Shown: in pieces, positions 8,332 through 12,500 of the stretch
How the letters are laid out: every line of letters begins with the position of its first letter
Position numbering within the stretch: the first letter of the stretch is position 1
Assembly (NCBI GenBank): GCA_002005505.1
Contig: KV908350.1
Location: 405,128-417,627 of the forward strand
Length of the DNA: 12,500 bases
Source of the DNA: Botryococcus braunii
Taxonomy: Eukaryota > Chlorophyta > Trebouxiophyceae
Direction: 5' to 3'
Program-made: the position numbers and the translations under genes
Notes under the pieces: model-generated
Seen by the model: the letters and a program-made list of their open reading frames with translations, nothing else
The model's database searches: none
What the model was told of the DNA's origin: nothing

Positions 8332-8370
8332 AAATAAGGTATACCTTATTTCTCCTGGTACATACCAGGA
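8332..8370. repeat. Two adjacent perfect palindromes
   Basis: AAATAAGGTATACCTTATTT (8332-8351) is a perfect 20-bp palindrome without a loop. One base later, TCCTGGTA (8353-8360) pairs with TACCAGGA (8363-8370) around a 2-base centre. Both could extrude as cruciforms in DNA. In RNA, only with some loss of pairing at the loop. Confidence 0.9.
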
Positions 8371-8884
8371 AGAAATACGGGGACAAGGAAGTGTCCCTTC
8401 CTTTGCTTGTTGGCATAGCTATGTAACCATGTAGCTATATAGGTGGTGAGCCGTTGTCGTGGCAATGCAGGTCGAGTCGGATGCAATGATGAATGCGCAA
8501 GGTCTATGGGGGCCCCTGAACTCCCGGCTCTTGACGGATGTATTTTCGGCAGCCTGCGCTCCTGAGGAGGGTGGCCCATCCAAGAGAGCACGCCGATGAC
8601 TCCCACACTGACCCCCCTTGACCACCAATGCATTGAAGATCCCAGGGGCGACACTTAGCTAGTATCTCCCATGGGGAGTCCCTGTGCAGGGGGGAGCAAG
8701 ACGGTGAAGGGGTTGCAAGGTTTGTGGGTGTCGCTTTAAAAGCCTACCTGAATACCTTCAGGCTACCATGCAGGCTATTATCGTAATTATTGGCCAAACC
8801 TGGCTGCAGCTCACGCCGACCAGGACATGTCCACAAGTTTGGGTGTCAATATCGACTCCCACTTGGTCTTTAATGAGTTTATGG

Positions 8885-8904
8885 GTAAGGACCTTCGTCC
8901 TTAC
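8885..8904. repeat. 8-bp stem, 4-base loop hairpin
   Basis: GTAAGGAC (8885-8892), loop CTTC, GTCCTTAC (8897-8904) is a perfect stem. There is no U-run after it, and a bacterial-type terminator makes no sense in this context. Confidence 0.85.
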
Positions 8905-10006
8905 AAATACTTGAAAAGGCCTGTGGGTGTAGTCTTAGCGTCCCAAACATTCTCTTCACCACGGCTGCATGTTATGTTGAACTGAGGCTGCAATTGTGGA
9001 GCTGCAATTGCAGGTGGGGCCTCAAGAGGCGCATTGGACGTGGCGTCCCTTGCCAACATAACAACGGTGTTACACGTGCTGTTGTCAAGAGCGTTTCAGC
9101 TTTTTCTTTCTGTACGATAGGCATACATCATCTTGTTTCTGAAGGCGGGGCTTTACGGCAGTCCCTTGAGGGCAGCATAGCATTTTTGGCCCAATGGATT
9201 TTCTGTCGTCAGGTCGCATGCACCACAGGAGGCATGAGCTCGCTATATGAGAGCAGGTATTCGTGACCTTTTTATGAATGCAACATTCTTGACAGGTTGA
9301 TGATTCTTTAGTATCACGTGCTTTGTACACACAGGAAATCTCCAAAACACGTAGACGTGTTGTGAACATGATATAGGTAGGATTGGCAGTGTGCATGCTC
9401 TTTGCGTATCAAAGAGTATTTTGTAACCGCACGTAGTCAAGTCCTACGACGCCCTTGTATGTCCAATTACGGAACATCTTCTAATTGCATGAAAAGTGAT
9501 GCATGGTATGTCTCATTTGTAAGGCGAATCAGGAGCCAACACTTCAGAGTTTGCACGAAGACAGTCTTTGCAAAAGAGACATCCACTATTTTTCCGCTCT
9601 TAAACAAATTGTTAAGAACACTCATCCTGTTGTGGACTGGACATCTGGAGATCGATCCAACCTACGTCTGATTGGTCCGCATCCCCATGTATCGGTGTTT
9701 TTGGTATTCCTAGGTCCTTGAAGTGGCATGCGTGAGCCGTGCGCTTCAACGCAAATAGTCACTTCCAAAGACTCTCTGTCGCATCTCAAACTCACTCCCT
9801 TTAAACCAAAGATTCATGTATAACTTAGCAACGTATTCAAGCCAAAGGGAGGGGAATGTGGCATCCAAAGCAATACCAATCTCCTTATGCATTGGAGTAC
9901 AACAAAAGAATGGACAAATCACATGCTTGTGCGCAGGTCCATTATTTCAGCATTTTGTTCTCCATCTCTGCGCAGAGGATGCAGAGGCATGCCTGTAGTT
10001 TGATCA

Positions 10007-10070
10007 AGGTCATGAGAGCGTTTGGCATGCGGTCATGAGAGGATGAGGTCATGAGAGCGTTTGGCATGCG
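10007..10070. repeat. 25-bp direct duplication, 39-bp offset
   Basis: AGGTCATGAGAGCGTTTGGC plus ATGCG occurs at 10007-10031 and again, identical, at 10046-10070. A partial GGTCATGAGAGGATG sits between them. It looks like a recent local duplication. Confidence 0.9.
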
Positions 10071-10255
10071 TTTGGCTGTAGTTTCAGATGGAAACAAAAC
10101 ATTGCTAAAAGCACATGCATGAAGTCAGACGTGCACTGGGTGGACATGATGATCACACACACTTTTACTTTTAGTACGTAGGGACACTCCGCTAGTAGTG
10201 AGAGGTTCCCGTACGAACCCCTACTCTCCCTAGTCTCACACACACCTAGTCTCCT

Positions 10256-10271
10256 TCTCATAATTATGAGA
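10256..10271. repeat. 16-bp perfect palindrome
   Basis: TCTCATAATTATGAGA is a perfect palindrome. It follows two CCTAGTCT copies and a short CACACA stretch. Confidence 0.85.
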
Positions 10272-10671
10272 CCTTGAACCCACGCACCCCCTTCTTACAC
10301 CCAAAAATCTATGATTGTCCTCAGGCGGCAAATTGCCGTGTTTCTCATTTTAGTATTAAGAGTGAAGCTTCTCATTTTGTCGCTGGGGCTGCCATTGCTT
10401 ATCGCTGGGGGTTGATCATGGAGGACACTGTTTCCAAGAAGAAGGGGTTCGTTACTGTCGAAATCTTAATATCTTGTAATTTAGCCGCCCAATGGTAAAG
10501 TAGGTTGGCGCAGATGTCGACAACATGCACAGCTGTTTCGGGATCCAACAGAATTGCCAAAGTTACATGCACGATCGTGGTGGCATTGCATGTACCAAGG
10601 GGGATCCTGCATGCTGCAGGACAGCCGGCTCGTTAGCACTTCGCAGGCTGCCAGCTGGAGAACTGGGAAGT

Positions 10672-11352
10672 AGATGGTCTGGTTGAAAACTACTCACAAG
10701 CATAGGGTTCCCAAGCCCTAAGACCATCACAAAAAGGCCAGTGTAACGACCGGGACTCGTACTCTGGACTGCGAGGTCCCTAGGAGGAATCCTACCTTCT
10801 AGGCCACGTGCCTAAAGGTACGGTCGGTGTCTATCGGCATTGCTCAGCAGTTAAGTAGGTCTCCGACTCCCAGACCAGAGCTCCGATAGTCTGGTAGTCG
10901 TGACACTTCTCCCCCTCTTAGGCCACAATCGTCCTTGATTGTGCCGTGGAAATGGAGAACTGGTGGATGACCCACGTGCCCATACACGTCGTGGATGTTG
11001 GTGGGTAAGCCCTTGGATACTCCATTGCCACGGGATGGGTAGTAAACCCCTGAGAGACGCTTACTAAAGGCAAGCATGCACGTGACCGAGATCACAGTTA
11101 ACTGGCTGAGAGATATATACTTCAATAGAGGTATATACTTCAAGTGAAGGATCTGAGGAACGACTGTTAGAAAAGCGGGTAGCTTGGGAAGCAAGCTACG
11201 CTCTTGCTGTCTATTCTCCTTACTCTGCTTGACTTGGCACACCCGGGGGAGCGGCCGTTCAAGCACCTTTATCGGTCCCGGATGATCTGGTTGAAAGTTA
11301 CTCACCAGCATAGGGTTCCCAAGCCCTAAGGTCATCACACAATGCCCAGTCA
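10672..11352 (-). mobile_element. Probable degraded LTR retrotransposon remnant
   Basis: Read on the minus strand, a purine tract (AAGAGGGGGAGAAG, 10906-10919) is followed at once by TGTCACGACTACCAG. This is the usual arrangement of a polypurine tract before the 3' LTR in plant Ty3-type elements. The putative LTR would be 10742-10905: on the + strand it begins TGTAACGAC and ends GTCGTGACA, an imperfect inverted end pair. A minus frame (10844-11353) runs into this junction through TIKDDCGLRGGEVS, but no protease, reverse transcriptase or integrase motif is visible. About 71 bp is repeated directly at 10672-10742 and 11280-11350 (core CATAGGGTTCCCAAGCCCTA identical). The element limits are uncertain. 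Confidence 0.4.
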
Positions 11353-12087
11353 ACAGGTAGTAAACCCGAATAGACTGATGTATTCACTTTTCTTTTATAC
11401 CCTAATACAGGATGCCGATTGGCAGCGAAGGGTTAGTAACGGGTGAGGCTGCACCTGTACTCAGTACAGTGCATCAAACAAGACACACAAACACGCTATT
11501 GACTTGCATCCACGTACACGGGATTTCTGGTTCAGATACTGATCACATCTGCAATCAGAATTCCCACCCAAACCTATAGACACAGGTACGGTGCAGACCC
11601 CTTAGGCATGTTCCAATAACAGCTTTCACTATTTCAAACGTGTACTCACTCATATTCGAGTGTAAGCATCCCCCTGTTAGGTAATAAAACCTTCACTTCT
11701 ACACCACGTCCCTGTTTCCGTGTACATCCACAGGTTGCTGGGGATGCTGTGGATCTATCCGGATGACGGGGTCGCCCGCCACCAACCAGGAACTAATTGT
11801 ATGCACATTGGTCTGTCTGTGATTTTCTTCAAGGGCTTGGTTATGCTGGGTGGAGGCCAAGGCCCTTCGTGTAGGTATGGGGGCCATGGGGAGTATTGGT
11901 GGTGCTTACGTAATCTCGTCTCCGCGTGTGCCGGACCATGCACACTTAAAACTTTTTCTATGTACTCAGTACAGTGTACTGCCGCTGTACCAGATTGATC
12001 GGCTCAGTCTTCTAAAAACAGGTTTGCGGCAACATGCTTCGGTTGTCTCTTGCTGATTGTGCGCATGTAAATACCTGAAGAATATTC
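11353..12087. other. Upstream region of MRPL47-like gene
   Basis: I recognised no gene here. A 16-bp exact direct repeat TGTACTCAGTACAGTG occurs at 11456-11471 and 11961-11976. The last 100 bp or so before the ATG at 12088 should hold the 5' UTR and promoter, but I see no TATA box or other element that I can defend. Confidence 0.4.
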
Positions 12088-12415
12088 ATGTCCCTGCTGC
12101 GTTTTCTCGGCAGAAATTTATCGCCGATAGTCGTCAATTTTGGTAGATCACTGACGAGCACCCCGATCTCTCGCGGGATCGAGGATTTTTTTGATACACC
12201 TCTTAAAGACGGTGAACGCCGAACAGCAGGTAAGACCATGTGCATTCTTTCTTTAGCAATCTCCAGCAGACCGTGTTTCCCTGCAAATTTTGCCGCAAAA
12301 CGTCGCTGCGTTTTGACGGAGCAAAGAACACTAATGGATGGTATGATCCCTTAGGCCGAGCGTGGAATGCTGCAGATCTGCGACTGAAATCCTGGGATGA
12401 TTTGCACAAACTCTG
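12088..12415 (+). CDS. MRPL47: Mitochondrial ribosomal protein uL29m, 5' exons (partial)
   Basis: The product is the nuclear-encoded mitochondrial member of the uL29 family, a protein of the large mitoribosomal subunit near the exit tunnel. Exon 1 is 12088-12229. Intron 1 is 12230-12354 (CAG|GTAAGA ... CCCTTAG, with a branch-like CTAAT at 12331-12335). Exon 2 is 12355-12415, probably ending at G|GTATGG inside a Trp codon. The N-terminus (MSLLRFLGRNLSPIVVNFGR) is basic, hydrophobic and free of acids, fitting a mitochondrial presequence. The family signature follows: RGIEDFFDTP, then GRAW across the splice, then LRLKSWDDLHKLW. Family members continue WYVLLKEKN, whereas reading on past 12415 gives WYGGTCTMKR, so a second intron is inferred. 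The start at 12088 is the only ATG giving the presequence. The rest lies beyond the window. Confidence 0.9.
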
Positions 12416-12500
12416 GTATGGAGGCACTTGCACAATGAAAAGGCTAGCACAGACTGCTTGTAGTCGAGTTGCATCCTCAAGCACAGCATTGGTAGTAAGA
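12416..12500 (+). other. Start of second MRPL47 intron (inferred)
   Basis: Sequence after GTATGG no longer encodes the conserved uL29m continuation although the frame stays open to the window end. It is therefore read as intron, cut by the window edge. Confidence 0.6.

Larger units (their letters stand above)
8033..10670. other. Long region without recognised genes
   Basis: Composition changes here: G-runs and long dinucleotide tracts are gone and the sequence is more AT-rich. Open frames are under 105 codons, often lie on both strands at once, and show no motif I recognise. Notable structures are the palindromes at 8332-8370, 8885-8904 and 10256-10271, and the 25-bp duplication at 10007-10070. 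The frame 9503-9721 (MVCLICKANQEP...) is the most protein-like but is unsupported. Confidence 0.4.

Noticed and set aside
8885..8904. Intrinsic transcription terminator
   Set aside because: The hairpin has no following U-run, and the genome is eukaryotic.
12203..12484. Minus-strand 93-codon ORF over the MRPL47 exons
   Set aside because: It is the antisense of the well-supported uL29m coding exons.

Overview
This is a stretch of eukaryotic nuclear DNA, not bacterial or viral. Coding sequence is short and broken up, lying between GT...AG introns. Long (TG)n/(CA)n microsatellites, G-homopolymers and a 54-copy minisatellite sit in and between the genes. The one gene I can name is the start of a nuclear gene for mitochondrial ribosomal protein uL29m (MRPL47), and its conserved block (LRLKSWDDLHKLW) reads most like green-lineage versions. 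A large, repeat-rich streptophyte genome, for instance a charophyte alga, would fit. That is an inference, and I cannot name the species.

Layout on the + strand. Bases 1-2618 hold the 3' end of a gene of unknown function. Four exons (about 22-201, 612-716, 998-1162, 2517-2618) all join in phase 0 and end at a TAG, giving a C-terminus of about 190 residues. Its last intron (1163-2516) is mostly repeat: a (TG)29 tract and an 866-bp array of 16-bp units that stops 18 bp before the 3' splice site. Bases 2619-3702 are intergenic, with a second long (GT)n tract followed by a 17-G run. Bases 3703-4533 carry a 276-codon ORF of uncertain status with three in-frame 14-residue repeats. Bases 5050-5322 carry a small open frame that overlaps an equally open frame on the opposite strand.

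Bases 5639-7559 hold a second probable multi-exon gene of unknown function. Its core is a long exon at about 6229-6820. Its 379-bp intron contains two GT/GC alternating tracts. G-rich DNA, a C/T-rich stretch and a (CA)34 tract follow, up to about 8040.

From about 8.3 kb to 12 kb the G-runs and dinucleotide tracts disappear and I see no convincing gene. This stretch has perfect palindromes (8332-8370, 8885-8904, 10256-10271), a 25-bp tandem duplication (10007-10070), and remains that look like an LTR retrotransposon on the minus strand (about 10672-11352). A 16-bp exact direct repeat (11456-11471 and 11961-11976) lies just before the MRPL47 gene, which starts at 12088 and runs off the window.

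The three genes show no sign of working together, as expected for monocistronic nuclear genes. I found no clear case of a new biological system. The strongest unusual structure is the intronic minisatellite, with its change of higher-order period and its position against a splice acceptor.
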